NCBI GenBank assembly: GCA_014859785.1
Contig: JACUTP010000027.1
Location: 1 to 16,034 of the forward strand
Length of the DNA: 16,034 bases
Source of the DNA: Candidatus Methanoperedentaceae archaeon
Lineage (GTDB): Archaea; Halobacteriota; Methanosarcinia; Methanosarcinales; Methanoperedenaceae
Direction of reading: 5' to 3'
The notes beneath the pieces are model-generated. The model was not told the DNA's origin. It saw nothing but the letters and a program-made list of their open reading frames with translations, and did not search any database. This document shows, piece by piece, positions 1 through 6,052 of this stretch (positions are counted from its first letter, which is position 1; each line of letters starts with the position of its first letter). Made by a program: the position numbers and the translations under genes.

Positions 1-15
1 CTTAAAGTAAATATC

Positions 16-1257
16 CTATTCACACAACACCGGAATAAAAACAAACGGTAAATACACCGTGCCATCCCTTTCATCAAGAACATCCATATTTGCGATAATC
101 GTAATATCAGGCTTGTATTTTTCCTTAAAGCTGTGCAGGGATTTACCCACTCTTGCACCGCTTTTTGATTCGATTGCAACCAGACCTTTACTATCCAGTA
201 TAAAATCCACCTCTGCTTTGGATTTGCTTCTCCAGAATTTAACATCCATTCCTTTGTAGGTTAGTTGTGTGAATATAAAATTCTCATTCATCTGTCCTGT
301 ATCCTGCCTGATTCCAGTCCTGAAATCATCAATAACAACATTCCTGAAACCGCTGTCAAAAAAGTATATTTTCGGAACCTTGATTATTTCAGACCTTTTG
401 TTGGTAAAAAACGGCGGTATTCTTTTGCAGATAAATGTTTTTTCAAGAATATTCGTATGCGCCAATAATTCATGATAGCTAAAACCTGATACTTCACCAA
501 GGCTCTGGTAAGAAACAAGTCCGCCAAGCTGTAATGATAATGCTTTAATTAATTTACTCATGGAAAAATCCGTTGTAAGACCAAGCATGTCTTTAATTTC
601 CCTTAAAAAGTAGGTGCTGTAAATATTCTGCAGGACGGTTATTTTTTCCTCATCGTTTTTTGAGATGGCAACTCTTGGATACCCCCCGTAAACCAGGTAT
701 TCATTGTAAATACTGTTGAGCATTTCCATAAGTGCCGCACTGATTTCAGGCAGGATGCCTTTTTTATAAAGATAAGCACTGATACCCTCTTTTTTTTCCA
801 GATACACGTTAAACAGGTTCTCGTCTTTATATCTCAGGAATTCTTCAAATGAAAGAGGGTACAGGTTAAAAACAAAAATCCTCCCTACAAGGTATTTGAC
901 ACCGTGTATTGTAATCCCTGAGGCTGAAGAACCTGAGATTATGATTTTTATTTCTGGATAATGATCATAAATATATTTCAGCTTCTGCCCGCCTTCTTTT
1001 GCATACTGGAACTCGTCTATAAACAGGTAGCGTTTATTCTTTACATAAAGCTCTGCGAACGTTTTTTCATCCTCAACAAATAACTCCAGCACTTTCCTGT
1101 CCTCAAAGCTTAAGAATACCGCATTTTCAAGAGACTGGAAAACATGCTGCATCAGGGTGGTTTTCCCTGCCTGTCCGGGACCTATGATAGCAATTATTTC
1201 AGGGGCATCCAGATAGTCTTTTATTGTCAGCTCCAAATCTCTTTTTATGTAATTCAT
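16..1257 (-). CDS. AAA-family ATP-binding protein with C-terminal DUF4143 domain
   Basis: Predicted 413-residue P-loop ATPase of the archaeal/bacterial AAA_14-DUF4143 type. Seen: a Walker A motif GPGQAGKT at residues 26-33, a Walker B motif YLFIDE at 77-82, and a sensor-like strand IIISGSS around 105-111. A helical C-terminal half ends in a segment around 343-370 (FWRSKSKAEVDFIL, then AIESKSG) that resembles the PD-(D/E)xK-like fold common at the end of DUF4143 proteins. No signal peptide or membrane segment is visible, so it is probably cytoplasmic. The start ATG at 1257 has only a weak upstream GGG as a ribosome binding site. It is divergent from the KaiC block and separated from it by a 400-base gap. 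Proteins of this family are numerous in archaeal genomes, lie mostly in accessory regions, and have no settled function. Confidence 0.88.
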   Translation of the reverse strand: MNYIKRDLELTIKDYLDAPEIIAIIGPGQAGKTTLMQHVFQSLENAVFLSFEDRKVLELFVEDEKTFAELYVKNKRYLFIDEFQYAKEGGQKLKYIYDHYPEIKIIISGSSASGITIHGVKYLVGRIFVFNLYPLSFEEFLRYKDENLFNVYLEKKEGISAYLYKKGILPEISAALMEMLNSIYNEYLVYGGYPRVAISKNDEEKITVLQNIYSTYFLREIKDMLGLTTDFSMSKLIKALSLQLGGLVSYQSLGEVSGFSYHELLAHTNILEKTFICKRIPPFFTNKRSEIIKVPKIYFFDSGFRNVVIDDFRTGIRQDTGQMNENFIFTQLTYKGMDVKFWRSKSKAEVDFILDSKGLVAIESKSGARVGKSLHSFKEKYKPDITIIANMDVLDERDGTVYLPFVFIPVLCE

Positions 1258-1399
1258 AATTTTAACCCTGCTTAAATTTTACAATCATGAATTTTAGCAG
1301 GGATATGTATTAAGATTTTCCCTGAAAGTACTAAATATAAGAATTATCTTTGAAATTATGTGGTCAATTGGCAAACATAATAAACGTAGATAGACATAA

Positions 1400-1492
1400 A
1401 CGAAGTTAGATTTAATCGATTATCTGGAGTTTATCGCCTACGCAATGAATGGGCTTGGGAGGCTAGCAACTCTGGAGGAGTACAACAAATAA
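1400..1492 (+). pseudogene. C-terminal remnant of an unidentified reading frame
   Basis: An open stretch of 30 codons ends at a TAA whose last base is directly followed by the ATG of the next fragment. Its translation (…LIDYLEFIAYAMNGLGRLATL…) looks like a genuine helical protein tail rather than random sequence, but it has no start codon near its beginning and a stop immediately upstream. It faintly resembles the tail of small archaeal DUF357 proteins; that is a guess. I read it as the surviving end of a gene whose front was deleted. Confidence 0.35.
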
Positions 1493-1618
1493 ATGAAATT
1501 CGCAGCCAGCGACACTATTCTGGAATACTTTAACGGGCTTGAAACAGGGCTTTCGGATGCAATTAAACTTGCCAACTGCGCACGTGCAAACGACTGCAAA
1601 TCAACAAGGCTTATATAG
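1493..1618 (+). pseudogene. N-terminal fragment resembling DNA polymerase II large subunit (DP2)
   Basis: A 41-codon frame begins with ATG and is preceded by GGAGG at 1474-1478. Residues around ILEYFNGLETGLSDAIKLA followed by NCARAND match the pattern seen at the start of euryarchaeal DP2 proteins (acidic residue, YF, Leu-rich amphipathic helix, then A-R-A). Intact DP2 is over 1,100 residues and would continue with a Pro-rich 'PKxEVEIP' stretch; here the similarity stops after about 33 residues and a TAG follows. This is best read as a broken or duplicated head of polC. The kaiC-like gene's TATA box overlaps its last codons. The family assignment is from memory of DP2 N-termini and is moderate at best. 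Confidence 0.42.
1609..1617 (+). promoter_or_regulatory. Predicted TATA box for the kaiC-like gene
   Basis: CTTATATAG lies 41-49 bases upstream of the ATG at 1658. An archaeal start site about 25 bases further on would give a short leader containing the GGAGGG ribosome binding site. A small inverted repeat, GGTT-TT-AACC (1618-1627), directly follows. Confidence 0.45.
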
Positions 1619-1657
1619 GTTTTAACCAGATATTGGATAATGTTACTGGAGGGTATC

Positions 1658-3145
1658 ATGACCATTGTTCCAACATATATTCCCAATTTAGACGGCATAC
1701 TTGAAGGGGGATTTGACAAACCCTCAGTTGTACTTGTAACAGGAACAGCCGGAAGTGGAAAAACAACTTTTGCAGCCCAATCACTTTTCAACGCTGCAAG
1801 GTCAGGCGAAAAAAAATGCCTTTTCATATCCACATTATCCGAATCCCCGGCAATGATCAATAAATACATGTCAAGATTCACGTTTTTTGACCACAGCCTT
1901 TATGAAAACAACATGATGACAATCCTGAGCCTGAATGAATCCTTATTACAAGAAGGAGCCGATGCAATTCTGGAATTTATAAACCAGAAAATTTCCCAGT
2001 TAAAACCTTCAAGAATAGTCATAGACCCCCTGACAGTACTCGGGGATATTCTAAAATCCGCAAATGCGAAACCCATAACAGATTATGACAGGCGCAGGTT
2101 CTATTTTGACCTGTTTAATTCAATGAGAAGCTGGAACACGCTTGTCATTATCACAGGCGAATTCACCCAGGAAGATCTTAAGAAGAGCATGGTTGGCTAC
2201 CTTGCAGACGGGATAATACATCTTTCCGAGGAAATAGAAGGCATGCGGGTTGAGCGGGTTCTTCGTATAATAAAAATGAGGGGGCAAAAATACATTTCAG
2301 GAAAACATTCTTTCGACATAAGGGATGAAGGTATAATCGTATTCCCCAGGCTATTATCCAGAACATGGGATGACCGCCCGTCCCCGGCTATCAAATTAAG
2401 CACAGGCATAAAGGGGCTTGATAAAATGCTTAATGGCGGTATCTTAAAAAATGATGTTTTATTGATTTCCGGAACAACAGGAACGGGTAAAACCACATTC
2501 GGTCTGCATTTCATTGATAACGGTCTTAAAACCGGGGAAAAATCCCTTATTATTTCCCTTGAAGAGCGACCTTCAAAGCTTGTACGAAATGCAAAATCAT
2601 TCGGGCTGGACTTTGAAGATTACCTGGAACAAAAAATGCTGGAAATACTTTACATCCCTCCCGTATCATTCAATCCGGACGAACAATCATTTATAATAAC
2701 TAATAAGATAAAAAATAACAATGTTGTGCGTATTTTATTTGATGGTATAGAGAACCTTGAAAAATCCATTCCTGGCGAATTACAACGCAAGAACTACATC
2801 ACCGCACTCATTGACCAATTTTCATTTTTGGACGCAACAACTGTTGTAACCACAGAAATTCCAGAGCTGTTCGGAGCGGTCAAACTGACACACGAAGCAC
2901 TGTCCGGTGTTGTGGATAATATTATTCTCCTGAGGAATGTCGAGATTGAAGGCAGGATGCGTGGTGTTTTAAGCATTCTTAAATCACGCGGTAGCGAACA
3001 TGATAACGAGATAAAGGAATTTGAAATTTCAGGAAAAGGGATAATTGTCAAGACCTCAATGAAAGGCTATGAAAACGTACTAAGTGGACGTGTTCGCAAG
3101 ACGCCGATTGACGTATTCAAAGAGACCTTTGGTGAAAAACATTGA
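1658..3145 (+). CDS. KaiC-like protein with two RecA-fold ATPase domains
   Basis: A 495-residue, two-domain member of the KaiC/RadA superfamily. Numbered from the chosen ATG, the first domain has Walker A GTAGSGKTT at 29-37 and Walker B RIVID at 119-123. The second has Walker A GTTGTGKTT at 272-280, the catalytic glutamate pair EE at 302-303 (ISLEERP) and Walker B RILFD at 358-362. In the first domain the position of the paired glutamates reads S-E (TLSESP, 59-64), so only one acidic residue is kept. Cyanobacterial KaiC is about 519 residues and carries a Ser-Thr autophosphorylation pair, which I do not see here. An upstream in-frame ATG at 1640 exists, but GGAGGG at 1648-1653 sits four bases before the ATG at 1658, so I chose that. 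The stop overlaps the TTG start of the next gene, suggesting translational coupling. Archaeal KaiC-like proteins are generally signalling ATPases; KaiA and KaiB are not present. Confidence 0.9.
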   Translation: MTIVPTYIPNLDGILEGGFDKPSVVLVTGTAGSGKTTFAAQSLFNAARSGEKKCLFISTLSESPAMINKYMSRFTFFDHSLYENNMMTILSLNESLLQEGADAILEFINQKISQLKPSRIVIDPLTVLGDILKSANAKPITDYDRRRFYFDLFNSMRSWNTLVIITGEFTQEDLKKSMVGYLADGIIHLSEEIEGMRVERVLRIIKMRGQKYISGKHSFDIRDEGIIVFPRLLSRTWDDRPSPAIKLSTGIKGLDKMLNGGILKNDVLLISGTTGTGKTTFGLHFIDNGLKTGEKSLIISLEERPSKLVRNAKSFGLDFEDYLEQKMLEILYIPPVSFNPDEQSFIITNKIKNNNVVRILFDGIENLEKSIPGELQRKNYITALIDQFSFLDATTVVTTEIPELFGAVKLTHEALSGVVDNIILLRNVEIEGRMRGVLSILKSRGSEHDNEIKEFEISGKGIIVKTSMKGYENVLSGRVRKTPIDVFKETFGEKH

Positions 3146-3447
3146 CAATTGATAAAATACTGGTGATTGATAAAATATTTCTAAATTTTTTAATTATTAT
3201 TCTGGGTGTTTCATATCTGGTTTTCCTGGCTTTTCCTTTCAGCATCTCTTATTTTTACAAGAAAGTTTTCAAAAAACGTGTTCACCCTTTTCTTTTTATA
3301 ATCTCATCCGCTCTATTCGCCATATCTCTTATTATTTTTTCATATGACTTTTTCAGTTATGTCGGAAGTATATTTTTTGCGGCAGGTGGCATTATTCTTG
3401 CTGCTGCAAGTATCAGGCTTTACATTGTAATGGTGGGAGGACATTAA
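3142..3447 (+). CDS. Small three-helix membrane protein (unknown family), partner of the KaiC-like gene
   Basis: A 101-residue hydrophobic protein with three predicted membrane segments near residues 13-35, 48-70 and 73-97. A short basic loop (KKVFKKR, 40-46) after the first segment suggests that loop faces the cytoplasm. The start is a TTG that overlaps the kaiC-like stop by four bases (TTGA). It is supported by GGTGA at 3131-3135, six bases upstream; an in-frame GTG at 3163 is the alternative. I do not recognise the family. Tight coupling to kaiC suggests it tethers or signals to the ATPase at the membrane, which is inference from position. Confidence 0.72.
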   Translation: MTIDKILVIDKIFLNFLIIILGVSYLVFLAFPFSISYFYKKVFKKRVHPFLFIISSALFAISLIIFSYDFFSYVGSIFFAAGGIILAAASIRLYIVMVGGH

Positions 3448-3451
3448 GATT

Positions 3452-3787
3452 ATGGCAGATGTATTAATTCTGCAATCAATAGGAATTACCGGAGTCGTAA
3501 TCTCATTTATTATCATTGCAAAACTTAGCGAAAGAATGGGGGAAGGACTCAGGCTCCCGAAATATTATCGCCTGGATTATGTCGCAGCTATCCTGGCTTT
3601 ATCAACAATTCCGGTTCATATTTATTTACACCGGAAATATGAACTCCCGCACACTGAAAATGCTTTCCTGGGGATGGAAGCATTTTACATATTTCTCCTG
3701 TTGGTGAGCAATATTATAGTTATTATTGTTTCAATCAGGTACTGGTGGTGGTTAAAGGATGAAATCATGGAAAAAAAACAAACCTAA
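3452..3787 (+). CDS. Second small three-helix membrane protein (unknown family)
   Basis: A 111-residue protein with predicted membrane segments near 5-24, 41-60 and 74-97, an aromatic belt YWWW at 97-100 and a charged tail ending in EKKQ. The second segment and its edge contain His (VHIYLHRKYELPH), which could bind metal or heme, but this is only a pattern. The start ATG is four bases after the previous stop, with GGGAGG at 3435-3440. It is last in the apparent three-gene kaiC operon; 88 bases with a possible new promoter follow before the stressosome genes. The family is unrecognised. Confidence 0.75.
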   Translation: MADVLILQSIGITGVVISFIIIAKLSERMGEGLRLPKYYRLDYVAAILALSTIPVHIYLHRKYELPHTENAFLGMEAFYIFLLLVSNIIVIIVSIRYWWWLKDEIMEKKQT

Positions 3788-3823
3788 AGGTTAAGAGGGA
3801 TTATTGAGATAATAATCAATGGA

Positions 3824-3832
3824 ATAATATAA
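3824..3832 (+). promoter_or_regulatory. Predicted TATA box for the stressosome operon
   Basis: TAATATAAA lies about 45 bases upstream of the rsbR-like ATG in an AT-rich 88-base gap, with GGGAG at 3865-3869 as ribosome binding site. It suggests the rsb-like genes can be transcribed separately from kaiC, although read-through is also possible because no terminator is evident. Confidence 0.4.
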
Positions 3833-3875
3833 ACTAATTATAAACATATTAGAAAACCAATTTCGGGAGTTATTT

Positions 3876-4712
3876 ATGATAGGAAATGAAAAACTTTTAG
3901 AAGAATTGACCGGGTTACTTGAAGATAATGCTGATCAACTGAAAAACCAGTGGGTAAAAGAGATGACTGAAATGAAATTACTGGAAAAACTAACGCCAGT
4001 TGAGATAGAACAGCAGTCTTCCGCAATATATGATACCTGTGTTCTGACAATTAAAAATGGTAATTATGATGCAGCTAAAAAATACGCCAGGGAAATGGCA
4101 AAAAAAGGCGTACTTGAAGCCATGACAGTTGACCAGATAATTATGGGCATGCTAAAACTCAGGGATGTTTACGGGAGGTTTATTTTTTCTAAGTACCAGC
4201 AAGAAGTCACAAAGCTGTACAAAGTCCTGGACATATACGAACCTATTGCAAACAGGATTTTAAACATTGTAGCTCTTGCATTTGTACAGGAGCGGGAAAG
4301 GGTTATCAATGAGCAGCAACTTGCCATGCTGGAACTTTCCACCCCCGTCCTCCAGATACGAGACCAGATACTGGTTGTCCCCCTTATCGGGACTATAGAC
4401 TCTGCCCGTGCCGCCCAGATAGTAGAACAGTTATTGAACAGCATCGTAGATACCCAGGCATCCATTGTAATAATTGACATTACAGGTGTGCCTGTGATAG
4501 ATACTGCTGTTGCTAACCACCTTATAAAAACTATTCAGGCAAGCAAGATGCTCGGGGCTGATACTATCATAACCGGAATCAGTCCTGCAAATGCCCAGAC
4601 CCTTGTTAGCCTGGGAGTTGACCTTAGCATGATGACAACGAAGGGTACTCTCAGGTCAGGGATGAAACTTGCAGACGAGATGCTCAGGATAGAGATTGTG
4701 GAAAAGGTGTGA
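3876..4712 (+). CDS. rsbR: RsbR-like stressosome scaffold/sensor (RsbRD_N + STAS)
   Basis: A 278-residue protein. The N-terminal ~135 residues form an all-helical domain of the RsbRD_N / globin-like type, followed by a linker helix (about 138-156) and a C-terminal STAS domain (about 157-275). The STAS part closely follows bacterial RsbR. Thr210 in VIDTAVANHL and Thr242 in SPANAQTLVSLG sit where Bacillus RsbRA has the RsbT-phosphorylated Thr171 and Thr205. RsbR proteins co-assemble with RsbS into the stressosome, sequester RsbT and release it on stress. The N-terminal domain has no histidine, so it should not bind heme through a proximal His; the signal sensed is unknown. It is three bases upstream of the rsbS-like gene. 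Only one RsbR paralogue is in the window. Confidence 0.93.
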   Translation: MIGNEKLLEELTGLLEDNADQLKNQWVKEMTEMKLLEKLTPVEIEQQSSAIYDTCVLTIKNGNYDAAKKYAREMAKKGVLEAMTVDQIIMGMLKLRDVYGRFIFSKYQQEVTKLYKVLDIYEPIANRILNIVALAFVQERERVINEQQLAMLELSTPVLQIRDQILVVPLIGTIDSARAAQIVEQLLNSIVDTQASIVIIDITGVPVIDTAVANHLIKTIQASKMLGADTIITGISPANAQTLVSLGVDLSMMTTKGTLRSGMKLADEMLRIEIVEKV

Positions 4713-4715
4713 AAA

Positions 4716-5096
4716 ATGGATATCCCCATTCTGAAGATAGAGGATTTTTTAATAATATCCTTCCAGAATGAACTCAGTGACCATGATCTCGAAGAATTAA
4801 GGGAAAATGTACTTGAGCATATTAAAAAAACAAATGCAAAAGGTCTTGTAATCGATATAACAGCCCTTGGTATAGTGGATAGCTTCATGGCAAGGACCCT
4901 GTCTTCAATTTCTGATATGGCTGCTCTTCTTGGAACTAAAACTGTTATTGTGGGAATACAACCTGCAGTTGCCCTGACGCTTGTTGAGCTTGGTTTAAGG
5001 ATAAAGTGGAAACTGTTAACCGCCCTTAATCTTGAAAAAGGAATTAATCTTTTACGAAAGTCTATCGAATCAGAAAAGGAAATTGCTCATGACTGA
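4716..5096 (+). CDS. rsbS: RsbS-like STAS-domain stressosome core protein
   Basis: A 126-residue single STAS domain (Bacillus RsbS is about 121). It begins PILKIEDFLIIS, as in bacterial RsbS, and contains VIDITALGIVDSFMAR, where Ser56 aligns with the RsbT-phosphorylated Ser59 of Bacillus. This is followed by VGIQPAVALTLVELG, a near-exact RsbS signature. In the known system, RsbS forms the stressosome core and binds RsbT; phosphorylation of this Ser releases the kinase. The ATG is three bases after the rsbR-like stop, with GGTG at 4706-4709, and the end overlaps the rsbT-like start by eight bases. The conserved Ser argues for a functional switch. Confidence 0.95.
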   Translation: MDIPILKIEDFLIISFQNELSDHDLEELRENVLEHIKKTNAKGLVIDITALGIVDSFMARTLSSISDMAALLGTKTVIVGIQPAVALTLVELGLRIKWKLLTALNLEKGINLLRKSIESEKEIAHD

Positions 5097-5484
5097 AGAC
5101 AGTATTGAAGTTAAAAATGAGTATGATATTATTTCTGCAAGGGGTTTTGGCAGGGGCATAGCATCCAGGCTGGGATTTGGTGTTGTTGACCAGTGCAGGA
5201 TAACAACTGCCATTTCCGAGCTTGCCCGCAATGCAGTGGTGCATGGAAAGGGCGGTACTGTTACCATTAAGACCATCCAGAATGAAAAGAAAGGTATTGA
5301 AATAATTTGTAAGGATGATGGGCCGGGAATAGAGGATATTGAACTGGCATTAAAAGGAGGGTACAGCACAGTAGGCGGGCTTGGAATCGGTCTTTCAGGA
5401 ACAAGACGCCTTATGGATGAATTCCACATTACTTCAGGTCCGGGGAAAGGCACTACAGTGACAATAAGAAAGTGGTTAAATTGA
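5089..5484 (+). CDS. rsbT: RsbT-like serine/threonine kinase (GHKL fold)
   Basis: A 131-residue protein matching Bacillus RsbT (133 residues) over its full length. Seen: the N-box ITTAISELARNAVVHGKG, the G1 box DDGPGI, the G2-type box GGLGIGLSG and the C-terminal signature RLMDEF. In bacteria this kinase phosphorylates RsbR and RsbS and, once freed, activates the RsbU phosphatase by protein contact. The frame stays open back to an ATG at 5032, but that would overlap rsbS by 65 bases and add residues RsbT does not have. The ATG at 5089, preceded by AAGGA, gives the family length, and I chose it. The 8-base overlap with rsbS suggests coupled translation. Confidence 0.94.
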   Translation: MTEDSIEVKNEYDIISARGFGRGIASRLGFGVVDQCRITTAISELARNAVVHGKGGTVTIKTIQNEKKGIEIICKDDGPGIEDIELALKGGYSTVGGLGIGLSGTRRLMDEFHITSGPGKGTTVTIRKWLN

Positions 5485-6044
5485 AGTTTGGGACAGCTTC
5501 ACGCCCTGTATCAGGTAAGTACAACGGGGATATGTACATTATTAAGGAGTTTAATCATAAGGTTTTGATATCGGTTATTGATGGTCTTGGTCATGGGAAG
5601 CGTGCGGCAGTTGCTTCATCAAGATGCATAAAATCCATAGAAGAACATTATAAAGAAGAATTGGCGGAAATTTTAAAACACTGTGATAATGATATTAGAA
5701 AAACGTCAGGGGTTGTTATTGGAATAATTTCAATTGATATTGAGCATTCAACCATCAGTTTTGCCGGGGTCGGCAATATAAGCGCCCGTCTTGTGGGTAA
5801 AAATCCGACACACTTTATTTCAAGGGACGGGATTGTGGGATACAATTTTCCAGAAATAAAAGAATATACTTATCCATATACAAAAGGGGATACGATACTT
5901 ATGCACTCAGATGGCATATCATCCGGAGTAGTTGAATATCCTCTCCTAAAAATCAAAAGCCAGGACGTTGAAGCAACTGCCAGTGAGATTTTACGGTTAT
6001 ACGGAAGAGATAATGATGATGCAACTGTAATTGTTGCACGCTAA
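5472..6044 (+). CDS. rsbX: RsbX-like PP2C/SpoIIE-family serine phosphatase
   Basis: A 190-residue minimal PP2C-type phosphatase, close in size to Bacillus RsbX (199). Metal-binding acidic positions are visible: Asp20 (NGD), Asp37-Gly38 in VIDGLGHGK, Asp147-Gly148 in MHSDGIS and Asp182-Asp183 in NDDAT. The family dephosphorylates RsbS and RsbR to reset the stressosome. It starts inside the rsbT-like gene: the GTG at 5472 overlaps by 13 bases, and a TTG at 5481 (TTGA overlap) is equally plausible, as neither has a strong ribosome binding site. There is no sensory or RsbU-type N-terminal extension, so it fits the feedback phosphatase rather than the activated one. Confidence 0.9.
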   Translation: MVKLKFGTASRPVSGKYNGDMYIIKEFNHKVLISVIDGLGHGKRAAVASSRCIKSIEEHYKEELAEILKHCDNDIRKTSGVVIGIISIDIEHSTISFAGVGNISARLVGKNPTHFISRDGIVGYNFPEIKEYTYPYTKGDTILMHSDGISSGVVEYPLLKIKSQDVEATASEILRLYGRDNDDATVIVAR

Positions 6045-6052
6045 AAGGCATT

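Noticed and set aside
1438..1881. 147-codon minus-strand frame across the kaiC-like start
   Set aside because: It is antisense to a clearly conserved ATPase domain and its translation shows no domain; a shadow frame.
1658..3145. Circadian KaiC with KaiA/KaiB
   Set aside because: No KaiA or KaiB is nearby and the Ser-Thr autophosphorylation pair is not visible; only KaiC-like is supported.
5032..5088. N-terminal extension of the RsbT-like protein by 19 residues
   Set aside because: It would overlap rsbS by 65 bases and has no counterpart in RsbT; the ATG at 5089 gives the family length.
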